DNA from: Sclerotiophoma versabilis
Lineage: Eukaryota; Ascomycota; Dothideomycetes; Pleosporales; Didymellaceae
Length of the DNA stretch: 64,000 nt
Direction of reading: 5' to 3'
Assembly (NCBI GenBank): GCA_012274445.1
Contig: JAAROD010000033.1
Location: 682,001-746,000, forward strand
Part shown: positions 12,356-27,285 of the stretch, in pieces
Layout: each line of letters begins with the position of its first letter
How positions within the stretch are numbered: position 1 is the stretch's first letter
Program-made: the position numbers and the translations under genes
Notes under the pieces: model-generated
Databases searched by the model: none
The model's input: only the letters and a program-made list of their open reading frames with translations
What the model was told of the DNA's origin: nothing

Positions 12356-13705
12356 CTATCTATCAACGGTGATCAACCAGCCGTCGCTCAAGATGCCGCC
12401 CTCAGCATCAATACCGCCCCAGACCACGCACGTTGCTCCATCGACCTCAGTACCCTTAGCAATACCAAATTGACCCCTCTCACCAAGACCGCGTTGTGGC
12501 TTGCCTGGGATCTCCTTCTCCTCCTCGCCCTTTGTGTCTAAATACTTGTAAAGCACCTCTGCCCACGTCGACTCGTGCGTGTCGCGCTTGATAGTAGAAC
12601 GAATAGCATCCTTAGTTGCTGCTGCAGTAGCACGCTCTGGGGGAAGTTGGAAGGTCCAAATGTCGTCCAAATATTTTGAGTCTTCCCCTTCGCCGCCGAC
12701 AGCGAGTAGGTAATGCCGCCCCTGGCCGGTTGTGACGTCGACAAGACCAGCGCGCGATCGTGCTTGTGGCGCCGAGATATCTTTCGATTCCTTGTGCGAG
12801 ACCTCCTGCCAGGCCCAGCCGCTGGTCAGTGGTGTGGTGCCGCCTTCGGCATGTGTGAAAACAGGTGCAACATCAAGGTACTCCAGTGCACCAGAAGCAA
12901 AAGTCTCGATGCCCTTGCCTCCAAATCGATATAGCCTGCTGCCTGCGAGTGCAAGACTGGCACCTTCGCGCGGCTGCCCTGGTGGTGAAGGGATATTCGA
13001 CCATGTACGTGTCTTCACGTCGTACGCAAAGGCGTCGGTCGCAAGCTCACCATTCGAGATTACACGCCCACCGACTACGAAGATAGTACCCCAAGTATCA
13101 TCTAGTGGAGGCTCAGGAACATTCGTTGAGGGATCTGCTGGTTGTTGGGGGGCTCTCTCTTGATATGTGACGGTCCTTGCAGCCGGGAGATCTGAGCTTG
13201 CCGAGATATGTCCCACGCGGTGGCTTGGAGACAACGTACCGGGAGCCGGGTCAAGGAATGACCACGTGTTTGATACCGTGTGATATGCCCATATTCTTCC
13301 CTTCTCGTTGGCAACATCGGGTCCCTCTCCTCCAAACACGTATATTGTATCTCCGATAACTACTGCAGTATGGCCCTTTCGTGGCCCAGGAACGTCGTCC
13401 AAGCCGTTGGCAGCTTGCGCAGGTTTCGAAGTGTAATCTGCGTCAAGTACACCGCTCGATGGTAGGATGACAATGTGCATCTCATTGTTGGCGAGTTGTC
13501 CTGGTGCTGTCTCACCACCGAAGATGTATGCTCGTCCCTTGACGATCGAGACGGTATGCTGCGCTCGTGACAACGGAACGGAGGTGATACGTGTAAGGTT
13601 CGCTTTTATCGGTAGAGTTGGGTGGGTGATACCCTTCATAATAGCGGCAGCGCCTTGCAAGACGTTCTCTGCCGCGTAGAGGATTCCCGCTGCGGCGGGC
13701 TCCAT
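12356..13705 (-). CDS. Kelch-repeat beta-propeller protein
   Basis: A single-exon gene of 449 residues. Successive kelch blades are visible: RAQHTVSIVKGRAYIFGGE near residue 48, GHTAVVIGDTIYVFGGEG near 110, a diverged GTIFVVGGR blade near 208, ASLALAGSRLYRFGGKG near 252, and further GG-W blades to the C terminus (GATCVVWGGID). Each carries the Gly-Gly doublet followed by an aromatic or Trp-spaced strand. There is no signal peptide and no second domain such as BTB or F-box, so the protein is probably a cytosolic or nuclear scaffold; its partner is unknown. The start ATG follows a plausible leader, and the frame is uninterrupted. Specific function cannot be inferred. Confidence 0.85.
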   Translation of the reverse strand: MEPAAAGILYAAENVLQGAAAIMKGITHPTLPIKANLTRITSVPLSRAQHTVSIVKGRAYIFGGETAPGQLANNEMHIVILPSSGVLDADYTSKPAQAANGLDDVPGPRKGHTAVVIGDTIYVFGGEGPDVANEKGRIWAYHTVSNTWSFLDPAPGTLSPSHRVGHISASSDLPAARTVTYQERAPQQPADPSTNVPEPPLDDTWGTIFVVGGRVISNGELATDAFAYDVKTRTWSNIPSPPGQPREGASLALAGSRLYRFGGKGIETFASGALEYLDVAPVFTHAEGGTTPLTSGWAWQEVSHKESKDISAPQARSRAGLVDVTTGQGRHYLLAVGGEGEDSKYLDDIWTFQLPPERATAAATKDAIRSTIKRDTHESTWAEVLYKYLDTKGEEEKEIPGKPQRGLGERGQFGIAKGTEVDGATCVVWGGIDAEGGILSDGWLITVDR

Positions 13706-14325
13706 GGTGCAGGACTGGCGATAATTTCGGACGGCGTTGTTAGACGTGTCACTTCGTGTTCAAGCAGATGTCGAGAAGTGGATATCTAAGGGCTTGCGAA
13801 GGGGTTGTAGTTGAGTTGTAGACGCTGTCATTGAAGGGGACGGCTGTTTGTAGCTAGAGCTCGTGAAGCTTACAACCGTTACGTCATGGCCCCCCTCGGA
13901 CCCTTGCGTAGCCCCGCAACAACGAATCATGGAAGACGATCTTGTGTCTAATGCTCATAATGCAGCTTAGAAGGCGTTGTTATTTTCTAGGACGACTACA
14001 AAAAGCAGCCGTTGATCATGCTGCAGGGCTGGTTCGCATGACATAGCTATTGTACCTTCAAGTTTTAATCGCGAAGATTCCAGGATGCCAATTGAAAGAC
14101 CGATAAAGCAAGCGGTAATGCTTGACTTTGATGCAGACTCTTTACGTGGTATCATTGCAAATATGGTGTACGCTGAGGTTTATTGTACCTTCACCCATTC
14201 CGTATCTCGAAAGCATCGTGGTCTTATGGGTGCGCATAAGCACTAAAGAAACAGCTGCGATTCTGGAATTCTAGATGTTTGGTGACAGTTGATCGTACTT
14301 GACACAACGTTCGACCTGCAACTTG
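13706..14325. other. Promoter-side spacer between the kelch gene and the ABC1 kinase-like gene
   Basis: This 620-bp stretch has only small frames. The half next to 13705 is the kelch promoter; the half next to 14326 is the 3' end of the next minus-strand gene. Nothing else is seen. Confidence 0.5.
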
Positions 14326-16483
14326 TTAGTCAGGAATGGCGACAGACTGCTTGAAAGATCTCACTGTATCGATTGAAGCCTGCAAAAAGCTGCGTGCTTC
14401 AAGGCCGACCCAGACCTTGAGCATTGAAAAGTCTCCACCACGGATCATTGAGCCACCGCCTTGAGCTCCAAGCTGTCGTAATATAGGAAGTGCACTGTAG
14501 TGTGTCAGCGTGTAGGGACATTACATAGATAGGAAGGCTTACCCAGCAAAGAGGTCCAGCTCAGGATTCAGGTTTCGTCCAATGCCTTCTAATAGTAGGA
14601 TACTAAGAACAACGTTGATGAAATCACCCTCTAATCGGACATGATGTGTCCGCACCATCGACAGCACCTCGTTCAAGATATCTCCAATCTTAATATTACC
14701 AAGAGCAAAAGTGCGGCTCTTGACGCCCAAGACCAGGTGTTGCATTCGCAAGGCAAACACCTCTCCATCCAAGACGGCCTCAGGTTGTCTGCACCGCTCG
14801 ACCATTAGGTGTCCTGCCTTGTAGCCATCAAACTCAGCAACAGCCTTGAAAAGATCCAAGAAATTCGTGCGGTTCTTAGTGTTGAGCTCAGTCACCAATC
14901 CTGCGTCGATGAAGATAAGTTGTGGTCGGTAGCCTTCACTGTCAATTTCCTCAAGACGGGCTTTCCATTGCTCGGGGTTCTTTCGATGTGGTCTCAAGCG
15001 TTCTAGAACCTCCTCCGTAACGTCCGGTGACTCTATGGGACCAGTGGTACGGTTTTCCTTTCGAGTGAACATCGATACATCAAGCTTTTCGGGCTTGTAG
15101 AAGCGGACCATGATGTTGCCGGGATGTAAATCAGCGTGGATGAAGTTGTCGATGAGGACCATGTTGAGAAACGCATCGAGTCCCTCATCGGCGATGTCCT
15201 TCTGGAAGACGCCTCCACCATTCTGCAGAAAGTCTTCCATCGGTATGCCTTGAGCATACTCCTCGATCAAGACGTTGCGGGTTGAGTACTCTGTATATGG
15301 ATATGGAAACCACGCTGTTGTCCGATCCTTAAAGTTCTGGCGGAAAATAGTAAGGTTGGCAGCCTCAATGCGGAGATCTAACTGTAACCTCATCATCTCA
15401 CCAAACTGTTCAACCTCGTCCGGGAAGGAGAACCACTCCATTGTCGGGATGGCATTGATAACAGCGGCAAAAAAAGCCATTATGCGCAAGTCTCTGCGAA
15501 CAATCTTCTCAATCTTGGGATGTAAGACCTTGACGGCAACATGGCTTGAAGGGACGCGCTGTGGCGTGCTCTTCAATGTTGCGTCGACGTTCTTCTTGAT
15601 CTTGCGTGCCAGATTCGGCTCCTCCTGGTCGACTGTGTTGTTCTGCAACGTAGCCAGATCCGGCTGGAGCTTAGCCTTGTATACTTGTGCGATTGCGCCG
15701 ACACCCAGTGGTTTTTCGTCGAACTCTTCGAAAATGTCGTCGAACGGGCGCCCGTCGAAGGCGGCTTCTATGGTACGTTTCGAAGTCTCGAGTGAATGTG
15801 CTGGGGCGTTGGAGTGAAGAGTGGACATGATGGAGCACATCTCGGTTGGGAAGATGTCTGTTCGAGAAGCGGCCCATTGCCCCAGCTAACAGGGGTCAGA
15901 GCTGTCAGGGTAGAAAAGTGTTGCAGATGCGTACCTTGATGAAGGCCGCTCCAGCTCGCTCCATGGAGCTTACAAGGAAGCCATACCACCACAGGGTTCC
16001 ACTTCTCTCATGGTCCCTATCAGCGTTCCTTGCGCCAATCCATATTGCAGGTATTGTCACAATGACGGGCACGAATATAATGACCAGATGGAGGAAGCGC
16101 AAGCCAGTGGCTATGGGCTCGATTATGTAGTCTTCTACAAAGAAGTAGATACCACGTCTGTACTTCTTCGATTTCGCCAGCGACTTAGGTACTTGCTCTG
16201 CGAGCTCCTGCCTGGAGACTTCGAGCATGGCCTCTTCGTGAGTCTTTTCTCCATTGCCAGACTTGTCATGGCCAATCTCCACGAATGCAAGTGGGCTGAG
16301 TGCAGCACCGCCAGCTGCTGCTGCGCCGGACCATAATATTGTTTTACCACCAAATCGGGGTGTTGCGAACTGTCGGCGGGCGACGGAGACGAATGGGCGC
16401 GTTGGAGCACGGGTGACGGATGGCGCAAATTGATGGAGGCCTTGCCGAAGACACTGTCGACCTAAGAGGAAGACTGTCCTCAT
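14326..16483 (-). CDS. Mitochondrial ABC1/ADCK (UbiB) atypical kinase-like protein, Cqd1/ADCK2 type
   Basis: UbiB-family proteins act at the mitochondrial inner membrane in coenzyme Q biosynthesis or distribution. Exons are 15935-16483, 14543-15885 and 14326-14494, giving 686 residues. The N terminus is Arg-rich and free of acidic residues (a presequence), with a hydrophobic stretch near residue 60 and a clear membrane segment near 130-150. The hallmark KxGQ motif is built across intron 1 (K at the end of exon 1, then LGQWAASRTDIFP). GVGAIAQVYKA (residues ~244-254), VAVKVLHP (~299), HADLHPGN (433-440) and FIDAGLV, which replaces the kinase DFG with DAG, follow in order. The large insert between the QVYKA and VAVK motifs suggests Cqd1/ADCK2 rather than Coq8. 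ATG 16483 is preferred because it begins the presequence; upstream in-frame ATGs exist. Confidence 0.88.
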
Positions 16484-16836
16484 GGTACAAGATACTGGAC
16501 GCGAGCGACGCGTGATAATTCCATGAGATGAAAGGCCGCTCGATTCGCCGTCCATGACGTTGCTACGTCTTAGCTTGTGACGCCGACGCCGACGTGCACG
16601 GACTGTGCCGAGGAGCAACCCGAGTGCACATTCACAAGACTCCACGTGCAACTATGCACCATCCCACGCCACAGTGACCGGCTTGACAAGACTGGCCAGA
16701 GATTGAAAAGACAAAGTACGCGTTGTAGGAGCCAATGCGTCCGATATTGCTAGTCATCATCAAAATCTGGCATTACAATCGTATTATTTACAACATGAAC
16801 GCGCAATAACTAACAACACCGCTCCTTGCTACCCTC
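16484..16836. other. Short spacer between two minus-strand genes
   Basis: This holds the promoter and leader of the ABC1 kinase-like gene and the 3' end of the flavin monooxygenase gene. I see no other feature. Confidence 0.5.
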
Positions 16837-21326
<4,490 letters not shown>

Positions 21327-22751
21327 ATGGTTATCCTTGGGTCAATCATTGCTGTCGCTGCCTGCGCAGCCACCTCTGTGGACGCTGCGGCTTTGCTGCC
21401 TCTTGCTAACTCAACCAAGAAGCTTGTAACTTCTATCAGTATCTTTCCTTCTCCTTGGAGAGATGCGTGGTTAACGATCAACGAAGGAAGCTCTAAGGCA
21501 CCTTCTCAAAATTGACAACCTGTATGCAAAAGCCGAGCACCTGCAAGAGACTACCTACAACACCGAAGGCAAGAACCGTGTCATTGGTAGCAATGGGCAT
21601 GAGGACACAGTTGCTTGGATCAAGGGGACTCTTGACCAATTCCCGGATTACTACACTATGAAGCTTCAGGGCGTTCCTCTCCTGGTTGGTGTGTCCGCGA
21701 ATCTCACTAGCAACAACAAGACAATCGAGGTTCATCCCGTCACCCTTGCACTTGAGGGTGATGTTTCGGGTCCGCTTGTTGTCACTCCTAATTTAGGCTG
21801 CGAAGAATTAAATATCAAATAGACACTCGTGGGGACTATCGCTAACGCAAATCAGAAGGAATTCACTGAAAGTATGGAGGGCAAGATTGCTCTCATCAGC
21901 CGTGGTACCTGCTCTTTCGGCGTAAAGGTCCAGCCCGCAGCTGCACATGGCGCTATTGGTGAAATCGCCTGGAACAACGGTGAAGGCACGCTTGAAGGCT
22001 ACTCATTGCAGCTTTTCGAGGAGCCTGCGAAGCCGTATGTCCCCGTTGGTGGAATCACTCTTGGTCAGCGAGAATCCCTACTGGCACAGCTTCAATCTGG
22101 TTTCGATGTTGACGTCCTTCTAAAAACAGTTGTTCAGAATGCTACCAGCTATAATTTCATCGCAGAAACAATCGCTGGTGACCATGATAATGTCATTGCA
22201 CGTCGGTGGCTATTCAGTTTCAGTCACAGCAGGTCCGGGTATCAATGACAACGGATCTGACTCCATATCAATCCTCGAAACTGCTATCCAGTTGACTAAG
22301 TTTACTGTCAGCAACGCAATTCGGTTCTCCTGGTGGACTGGCGAAGAGGCTGGTCTGCTTGGTTCTGAGTATTACGTCCAGCAGCATTCGCAAGCCGAGA
22401 AGGATAAAATACATTTATCTCTAGACTTTGACATGATGGCATCACCCACCTGCGCCATTCAGATCTACGATGGCGATGGTTCTGCATATAACTCCACAGG
22501 TCCTGTTGGTTCTGCGGAGGCAGAACACGAGCTCGCTGCCTATCCTTGGCCTCGATCACACAGATATTGAGTTCGACGGTCGCTACGACTACGGTCCTTT
22601 CCTTGAGGCTGGCATTGCAGCTGGCGGTATTACTGGTGGAACTGAGGGCACCAAGACTCAAGAGTAATTCGAGATGTTTGGTGGTGGTGGCGGTGTTCCC
22701 TACGATGTCAACTACCAAGAGGTACCAAAATTGGGTTTAGGTATGCTATGA
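21327..22751 (+). pseudogene. M28 family aminopeptidase (secreted, PA-domain type), inactivated
   Basis: This is the remnant of a secreted zinc aminopeptidase of the leucine aminopeptidase/aminopeptidase Y kind. A signal peptide (MVILGSIIAVAACAATSVDA, from 21327) is followed by the pro-region, the PA domain (EGKIALISRGTCSFGVKV) and the peptidase core (TAGPGINDNGSDS, then WWTGEEAGLLGSEYYV). Defects: TAG 21820-21822, a frameshift near 22196, a frameshift with loss of about 15-20 codons near 22530-22550, and TAA 22665-22667. The first zinc-ligand motif, GGHSDSV in relatives, reads GGYSVSV here, so His and Asp are both lost. The C-terminal YDPCYHQ-type ligand region is also ruined. An intron with donor near 21424 and acceptor near 21489 probably joins the signal exon to the rest. 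It cannot make an active enzyme. Confidence 0.87.
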
Positions 22752-23548
22752 AAAGTAGTTGGCAGCATGCTACAATAGATCACCATAGCAGCTTAGTGCG
22801 ATCTACTGAAGAGATTATTGGGTGTCTTGATCTGTAATCACTTTCACGATGCATAGAGTGTGAATATCTCTTCTCATGCATTTCGGACTCTCTACCGTTA
22901 CGATTGCGCCAACGCGATGCATGGCTTGATCCATTGTTCCTGCTGTAGCTATGTAGGTATTGGTCGAGACTGTGTCGAAGACCGCTTTTCTCTGCATAGG
23001 ATAGGTGGTAGTGATCGCTTTGGTGACCGTGAGTGGCAGGAGAGCTTTCCACGTGCATGCTTGTGTGAAACTCACCGTGGCTTGTGGCAGTCTAAGATGT
23101 CTCTATCGGCAGTTTGTTCAACACAAGTTTCCATGTTACAAGTATGAAGAAAATGAGATACACGGCAACTATAGTACTCCCTTAGTGCACAGGTATAGCT
23201 CGCTACAGATATGAGACGACTCGACTGCCAACAATGTTGACCGATGGGGATCTGCACGCTCCACCCGTGGACCCTGCGCTAAGCCAGTTGCGTGCCCCAT
23301 CCGTAGATGTTTGCTTCGTTTGCACAAGCCACCGCCTCAATTTCTGGCCAGACAGCAGCGCCGTCTCGACACACGACACAACCAGTACGACCTCTCACAA
23401 GCCTCACCCCTTACGATATCCCGTACCTCTAAACTCCTACTGTAACCACACAAACGCGCCGACCTTTTCGACTGCGACAACGCATCCTCAGGCGGTGAGC
23501 ACGCCGTACATTGACCACAAGCAGCGCAAACGCAACAAACTTCACATA
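22752..23548. other. Spacer and ARL1 5' region
   Basis: No gene is seen. The region from about 23250 to 23548 is the C-rich, pyrimidine-rich promoter and leader of ARL1. It keeps a frame open in phase with the ARL1 start from 23234, but this part has no protein-like character and the myristoylation start at 23549 is decisive. Confidence 0.5.
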
Positions 23549-24345
23549 ATGGGCGGCTATATCTCCAAATTCTCTTCACTGATCTGGGCGAAGAAGGAGA
23601 CACGGATACTCATTTTGGGACTTGTAGGAGCTTTCGACACGCAAAGGGTCTGGGGGGTGCTAATGACAAATACAGGACAACGCTGGCAAGACGACCTTAT
23701 TATACAGACTGAAGGTATGTAACGGAGCGGAAGTACTGGGCGAACATAGCTTTGCGCTCGATTTCGGAAGCAAAAAACGTCTATAGTGTGGTTACTAACA
23801 GGCGCAACAGATCGGCGAAGTAGTCACGACAATACCGACCATTGGGTTTAACGTCGAGTCCGTGACATACAAGAACCTCAATTTCAACGTCTGGGTATGC
23901 AAAGCTGCACAGATTGGAGACAACAGCCAAAGGCTAATACACCTCAGGACCTTGGAGGTCAGACCTCGATCCGTCCGTACTGGCGATGCTACTACGCCAA
24001 CACCGCCGCCGTCATTTTCGTCATTGACAGTACCGATATTGATCGTTTATCAACAGCGTCAGAAGAGTTGTCCGCCATGCTGAACGAAGAAGAACTACGG
24101 GACGCTGCACTGCTAGTGTTTGCAAACAAGCAAGACCAACCTGGTGCCAAGGGTGCTGGTGAGATCAGCGAGGCTTTGAGGTTAGGCGAGCTGAAAGATC
24201 GTAACTGGAGTATCGTCGCATGTAGTGCTGTAGATGGCCGAGGTGTAGATGAGGGCATGGACTGGCTTGTGGTGAGTAATGAGGATTTCGTCCCTACGTG
24301 CGTCCTGCTGACTTGCTGCAGTCGAATGTGAACAATGAAAATTAG
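23549..24345 (+). CDS. ARL1: ADP-ribosylation factor-like GTPase Arl1
   Basis: Arl1 is a small GTPase that recruits GRIP-domain golgins to the trans-Golgi. Exons are 23549-23623, 23676-23714, 23811-23894, 23948-24271 and 24322-24345, giving 181 residues, exactly the family size. The protein starts MGGYISKF, with Gly2 as the N-myristoylation site and an amphipathic helix. G1 is GLDNAGKTT (split by intron 1), switch I carries [10 protein letters not shown], switch II is WDLGGQ (split by intron 3), the guanine motif is NKQD, and CSA is the last nucleotide loop. Introns of 52, 96, 53 and 50 bp are all phase 0. The sequence is fully intact and much better conserved than its neighbours, making it an isolated housekeeping gene inside an otherwise decayed stretch. 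Confidence 0.95.
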
Positions 24346-24931
24346 ACCGCTGGCCGGCACAATCTGCGACATGGACGATTAAGTAATGGCAGAACAGACT
24401 TTAAGAGATGGGTTACAAGCATACTGGCGTTGGGCGTCAAACTGTACATACTATGTACAAGCAGCAGTTGGCTGGCAATACGACTATTGAGATATATACC
24501 ACCTTGCGGGACGCCTCCTCGCGTCATCTACATAAGCTGGGTGCGCGTGTTGCACCCTTCGAATTGATATACTCAATCTCGCAAGTTGCAGGAAAGGTCG
24601 GACGCAGCAGCTATCAATTGTCAAGTCACACGGGGAAACTAGCAGGCCTCCAGCAATTGGCAGGCAATCATGTATTACTCGCAACGCTACAGACCTATTC
24701 CTAATGATTCGGCTTACAGAGTTAGCGCAAGTTTGCTTCCAGGGCCTCCTTTAGAGTTAGATAACAGACCTACGTCCAGCTTTCACTGCAACATGAAAGC
24801 CAAGACAACAGTCCACTGCTCAAACAGGACAGCTAAGGCTAGCGCTGACGTCAGGGTCCGTGCTAGGCTTGCGCTTCATCGTAGCTTCATTATTCCTACC
24901 TTTGGCACACTCACCCAGCTCACACCCAAGC
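24346..24931. other. Spacer upstream of the Zn2Cys6 regulator
   Basis: Small frames only. The last ~100 bp are pyrimidine-rich and read open in the frame of the next gene, probably its 5' leader. Confidence 0.5.
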
Positions 24932-26176
24932 ATGCCGCCACTTCGAGCAACAAACGTGCAAGGCCGACAAAAGTCTTGCTTCGAGTGCGTGAAGGCTAAA
25001 CGGAGATGTGATATCGGACAGCCGCGTTGTGCTCGTTGTAACCGGCAGGACCTTTGTTGCGCTTACCCTCAGCACGCCAATCAATCGCCAGGACCACAAA
25101 TCGGGAGCAGTCAGTCGAATCTTTCCATCACAACAATGACAACATCGCCAGATGCCAATGCCGCATTTGCTATGTTCAATTCCGAAGTCCAAGATTTCCC
25201 TCCAACACTAGACGAACCACTTCTCGACTTCGATCTGCCCACCACCATGACCTCATTCAATTCTCTAAATCAGCTCGTGGGAGCTTCTACTGATGGTGGT
25301 GATCATCTAGCTGTGCATGGTCTGTATAGCCCAGTGAATCCTTCATTCTGTTTGTGGACAAACATCACACCGTTCGCCAAATCAAGGGTCGGGTATGCAA
25401 TTGGGCGACTCAAACTAGCACCTCGGACGGTGGTATCAAACAATTCAACTTTATGGTGCCACACTATGTTCTACAACGAGGACATGCCTAGGACGATGCA
25501 AGATGCGCATGCTGCGTGCGCTCTCTACAATGCCAGAAATGACATCAATACGGATTTCGTTATTAGACACATTACAAGCCGCGTGGGCGAGCTTGTAGCC
25601 ACACCTCTACCGACTGCTTCGACTGCTGTTGTAGCACGAGCGCACGCCCTGATGTTATATCAGACCATGCTTATTTTTGGCGATGACGTACGATTCTTCA
25701 GCCATTCCGAAGCTATCATGTCTCACCTTGAGGAAGCAGGCTCCTCATTACTTGACCTGAGCACGCAGCAAGTTGATCCTATCGATCCATTGCCTTTGTA
25801 CCCGAGCACGACTGCACGTACCGCTTGGAAGTCATTCATATTCCGCGAGACTTTACGCCGTACTGTTCTATCAGTTTATCAGTTTGTGGCTATATGCCAT
25901 ATGATGTTTGGGCGAATAGACACCTGTGGACTAAGCTTTTCTCGGGGTAACAAGGTCACGCTCTCAGCACATCTCTGGCGCGCAAAGAGCGCGTTCGATT
26001 TCGCAATTGCTTGGAACAAAGAACAACATTTCTTAGTCCAGGATATGGATTTCACTGAGGTTCTCAGGGATGCTCGACCAAACGACATTGACGACTTCGC
26101 GAAGACGATGCTTGTAGGACTGCAGGGCCTTGACGATGTAAAGGGTTGGCTCTATACTAGGGACGGTATCCTTTGA
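24932..26176 (+). CDS. Zn2Cys6 fungal transcription factor
   Basis: A single-exon gene of 414 residues. The binuclear zinc cluster lies at residues 16-43 with cysteines 16, 19, 26, 33, 36 and 43 (C-x2-C-x6-C-x6-C-x2-C-x6-C) in a basic CVKAKRRC context, as in nuclear DNA-binding regulators of the Gal4 class. A low-complexity Ser/Thr/Gln-rich linker follows to about residue 90. The remainder is helical and carries the general character of small fungal regulators that lack the full fungal_trans middle domain. An in-frame ATG at 24860 would add a hydrophobic leader, which is unlikely on a nuclear protein; I choose 24932, where MPPLRATNVQGRQ leads into the cluster. The target genes are unknown. 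Neighbours are a GTPase and a tRNA, so no cluster is implied. Confidence 0.87.
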   Translation: MPPLRATNVQGRQKSCFECVKAKRRCDIGQPRCARCNRQDLCCAYPQHANQSPGPQIGSSQSNLSITTMTTSPDANAAFAMFNSEVQDFPPTLDEPLLDFDLPTTMTSFNSLNQLVGASTDGGDHLAVHGLYSPVNPSFCLWTNITPFAKSRVGYAIGRLKLAPRTVVSNNSTLWCHTMFYNEDMPRTMQDAHAACALYNARNDINTDFVIRHITSRVGELVATPLPTASTAVVARAHALMLYQTMLIFGDDVRFFSHSEAIMSHLEEAGSSLLDLSTQQVDPIDPLPLYPSTTARTAWKSFIFRETLRRTVLSVYQFVAICHMMFGRIDTCGLSFSRGNKVTLSAHLWRAKSAFDFAIAWNKEQHFLVQDMDFTEVLRDARPNDIDDFAKTMLVGLQGLDDVKGWLYTRDGIL

Positions 26177-27196
26177 GAACACACTTCATCCCAAGCCTTG
26201 ACGCTCAACAGACTTAAGGAGATAGAGCAGGCCAGACGTTCTGCTCTCAATAGTATGTGTTTACGTAGATATGACCAGTCCAAAAACTTTGAATGCACTA
26301 CATATGTTTCAGCGACAGTAATAGCCGAATGGGCAAGTTTTCTCCTCGATGAGGCTTTTTGAGACAGAACACAAGAACCAAATGCTTTCAAGAGTTGTGC
26401 ACACCTACAGAGTAGTCTAGCCTTCAGCACTCATGCTAGGCCGCAAAACTCCTGCGTGATAGTAGCGTATACTTCGCATGGACTTATGCTCGTATAGAAA
26501 TCTTGCTCATGTTACTGCTCCAGATAAAATAGGGGCCGCTTGACGCTGTATGAATAGGCTCTCACGTTGCAAAAAGGCTTGGATGCAGCTACCGCCACTT
26601 GTACGCCGCATCTAAAGCTCACTAATCGTCACCTGACAGACCTGTGTTTCACAAAGAAGATGAACCTATTTTTACTCCTTGGACTACTTCTAGAATAACA
26701 AAACACAACTAGGTGCAAGTTGACTACCTCCTAGATTCCTGGAGTCCGCCCACTTGGATCCGGCTTTTCGGTAATATGCCAGCTATTTCTGAATTCAAAA
26801 CCACGCCCAATCACAGAGTGCGGACTAAGTCAAATCGAACAACTCTTAACGTGCTCAACACTAGCTCGCAGCTAGGAACTTTCTTGATGATATCGAAGGG
26901 AGAGTATCGCGGGCCTCCGACTTACTTGACTAGGGACGGTAACTTTGCGGTACGCGGAGGTAGCTGGCCCCACCAGTAGTCGATGAGGATGTTTGCCGCC
27001 GATAATAGATCATGTTCTTAAGCAAGATTGAAAAATCTTTTCTGCCCCACTTCAGACGCACCTTGCGGTACCTGACACAGCCACAGCCACTACGAGAGTC
27101 TATGAGAGATTATAAAGTTCATGCGGACGATTGATCAATTTCCATTAGGGGATATAAATTTTATTGGGACAGAAGTTCTCATATAAGTTAGCAACT
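26177..27196. other. Spacer, no gene seen
   Basis: Only short frames occur, the longest at 26713-26979 (plus), with no domain. The DNA is AT-rich just before the tRNA. Confidence 0.5.
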
Positions 27197-27278
27197 GGCC
27201 TAATGGCCCAATGGCAAGGCGCTTGACTACGATTAACTCGAAATCAAGAGATTCCAGGTTCGACCCCTGGTTAGGTCA
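27197..27278 (+). tRNA. tRNA-Arg(ACG) with a 10-nt intron
   Basis: The acceptor stem GGCCTAA (27197-27203) pairs with TTAGGTC (27271-27277), followed by discriminator A. The D arm is GCC/GGC with a CAATGGCAA loop. The anticodon stem CTTGA/TCAAG encloses a 17-nt loop: C-T-ACG-A, then an intron TTAACTCGAA (27233-27242), then A. The intron sits at the canonical position after base 37, and its TCG can pair with CGA of the anticodon loop, as tRNA splicing endonuclease substrates require. The T arm CCAGG/CCTGG has loop TTCGACC. The mature tRNA is 72 nt. Confidence 0.93.
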
Positions 27279-27280
27279 GC

Positions 27281-27285
27281 TTTTT
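27281..27285 (+). terminator. RNA polymerase III terminator of the tRNA gene
   Basis: A run of five T residues starts three bases after the tRNA discriminator base, the normal polymerase III stop. Confidence 0.8.

Noticed and set aside
7371..13705. Secondary-metabolite gene cluster around the P450, esterase and MFS genes
   Set aside because: No polyketide synthase, peptide synthetase or terpene cyclase is present, the P450 is dead, and the esterase is a plant cell-wall enzyme.
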